DNA of 24,131 nucleotides, taken from contig DASRXL010000021.1 of assembly GCA_035654175.1 (NCBI GenBank), forward strand, positions 1 through 24,131. The letters run 5' to 3'. The notes under the pieces are model-generated. The model saw only the letters and a program-made list of their open reading frames with translations, did not search any database and was not told where the DNA came from. Every line of letters starts with the position of its first letter. Position 1 is the first letter of the stretch. Positions 22,869 through 24,131 of the stretch are shown here, piece by piece. The stretch comes from PNC22 sp035654175 (GTDB lineage Bacteria > Planctomycetota > Phycisphaerae > Phycisphaerales > UBA1924). Position numbers and translations under genes: made by a program.

Positions 22869-24131
22869 ATGGACGCAATGCGATTGTCGATCGGGGTGTT
22901 TGGCGGGCTCGCGGCACTCATCGGTGGGTGGCTGCCCGCGGCACGGGGGCAATGCCTGGATCCGCAGGCGGTCCCGGGCATCGTCGGGACGAGCGGGCAG
23001 GTCATCCTAATCGAGACGCCGATCAACCTGCTGGACGGGGCGACGACCTGCGACGGCGCGGCGTACGTCATGCTCGAGTCGGTGGATCTCGCGCCGGGCA
23101 CGATCACCGGCGACATCGTGGATGCCGGCCTCTACAACGCTGACAACCAGCCGACCCCGACCGGGCTGCCTACCGAGGGGCTGATCGTCGATACCTATCT
23201 GCTGCACTTCGACACCGGGGGCGACCAGTCGATCGTCGAGGGCTCGTTCACGCTCGATCAGGACGTGATCGGGATCATCACCAACGGGAACAGCCTGATC
23301 GCGACCGACGATCTGCTGGGGAACCCGGGGACGTTCTACGAGGGCGATCCGCGCCGCGATGTGGAGTGGGACGAGACGCCGCAGGGGGACCCGATCAGCT
23401 ACGTCGCGCTCTCGGGCGACCGGCGCACGGTGGCGTTCCGGCTGCGGGTTGACGGGAGCTTCCAGGACCAGATGCGGGTGATCGCGGCCCCGCATTTCCC
23501 GGCGTGCGACCGCGTGTTCGGCCCGGGCGGCTCGTACTCGATCGGCGCCGACGACATGAGCTACGAGGAGTGCCGCATCGTCGTCGACAACTGCACGCTC
23601 ACGATCGACGGGACGCACCTCTTCCACAGCATCGTCGTGCGGAACAACGGCGTGATCACGCACAGCGCGGGGTACACGGACGGCGAGTTCCGCGGGATGG
23701 AGCTGGTGGTGCTGGAGTCGGTGACGGTGGATCTTGGAAGCAGGATTGACGCCGGTGGTCGCGGCTATCCCGGCGACGAGGGCCCCGGCAAGGGTCTGGC
23801 CGGGAGCAACTACGGCGGGGGCGGGGGCTACGGCGGCGAGGGCGGACGCGCCGCCAACGGCGAGCTCTCCGACGGCGGCGGCTCCTATGGCTCGATCACG
23901 GAGCCCATCGACTTCGGCTCCGGCGGTGGTCAGGATGTTGACAACCTCCAGGCCGGAAGACGCGGCGGCGGCGCCATCCGCCTCGATGTCGGCGGCACGC
24001 TCACCGTGAACGGCTACATCGCCGCCAGCGGTGAGACTTGGCAGTCGAACGCCGCGAGCCCCGGTGCCGGCGCGGGCGGGAGCATCTGGATCACCGCCGC
24101 GTCGGTCGCTGGCACGACGGGGAAGATCCAG
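22869..24131 (+). CDS. Large secreted glycine-rich, beta-helix-like surface protein (partial, 3' end outside window)
   Basis: 421 codons are visible with no stop. The ATG at 22869 has GGAGG about 5 bases upstream and begins a signal peptide (GVFGGLAALIGGWLPAARGQ). Residues ~30-210 form a domain I do not recognise, beta-rich with motifs DTYLLHFDT and TLDQDVIGIIT. From ~235 the chain looks like a beta-helix: CTLTIDGTHLFHSIVVRNNG, then VITHSAGY. Next come Gly-rich loops (SNYGGGGGYGGEGGRAANGE, GRRGGGAIRLDVGGTLTVNG, AGAGGSIWIT). This pattern is familiar from very large adhesin-like surface proteins of planctomycetes and myxobacteria. A C-terminal GC-type dockerin may lie beyond the window; that cannot be seen. 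Divergent from the second sigma/kinase operon. Confidence 0.8.
   Translation, partial: MDAMRLSIGVFGGLAALIGGWLPAARGQCLDPQAVPGIVGTSGQVILIETPINLLDGATTCDGAAYVMLESVDLAPGTITGDIVDAGLYNADNQPTPTGLPTEGLIVDTYLLHFDTGGDQSIVEGSFTLDQDVIGIITNGNSLIATDDLLGNPGTFYEGDPRRDVEWDETPQGDPISYVALSGDRRTVAFRLRVDGSFQDQMRVIAAPHFPACDRVFGPGGSYSIGADDMSYEECRIVVDNCTLTIDGTHLFHSIVVRNNGVITHSAGYTDGEFRGMELVVLESVTVDLGSRIDAGGRGYPGDEGPGKGLAGSNYGGGGGYGGEGGRAANGELSDGGGSYGSITEPIDFGSGGGQDVDNLQAGRRGGGAIRLDVGGTLTVNGYIAASGETWQSNAASPGAGAGGSIWITAASVAGTTGKIQ

Noticed and set aside
1..24131. tRNA, rRNA, CRISPR array, insertion sequence or attachment site
   Set aside because: I saw no cloverleaf-like segments, regularly spaced repeats, transposase motifs or terminal inverted repeats on reading through the window.

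Overview
The window is high-GC DNA with strong G/C bias at third codon positions. Seven of its secreted proteins end in a C-terminal dockerin-like domain of the form DFNGDGxVxTxDVxAFLNxW followed by a terminal Gly-Cys. That 'GC-type dockerin', ECF sigma factors paired with transmembrane Ser/Thr kinases, and many GTG starts point to a planctomycete, most likely of the class Phycisphaerae. This placement is inference from protein families; no rRNA or tRNA gene is present to confirm it.

Left part (1-16079): eight genes for exported proteins. Three lie on the minus strand (61-1482 SBBP propeller; 1637-3031 W-x-G propeller with dockerin; 3237-5933 Ig-like/LamG protein with dockerin). An FG-GAP propeller with dockerin follows on plus (6358-7815), convergent with a trypsin-like protease with dockerin (8045-9592, minus). 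A plus-strand run holds two paralogous VCBS proteins 2 bp apart (9924-12248, 12251-14704) and a HAF-repeat protein (14850-16079), all with dockerins. The gene ends at 7815/8045 and 16079/16152 are separated by GC-rich hairpins.

Right part (16152-24131): a small 80-residue ORF missed by simple longest-ORF calling, then two sigma-factor/kinase modules on the minus strand. In each, the sigma gene lies upstream and its TGA overlaps the kinase GTG start by four bases (GTGA), so translation is probably coupled. Between the modules sits a 69-residue exported small protein on plus, whose stop shares a CTAG palindrome with the stop of the second kinase. The last gene (22869 to the window end) is the start of a large glycine-rich, beta-helix-like surface protein.

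Working picture (inference): a battery of different propeller and adhesion-like domains carries one shared sorting or docking tail, next to two membrane-kinase/sigma modules that could pass envelope or extracellular signals to transcription. No mobile element, CRISPR array, tRNA or rRNA was seen.
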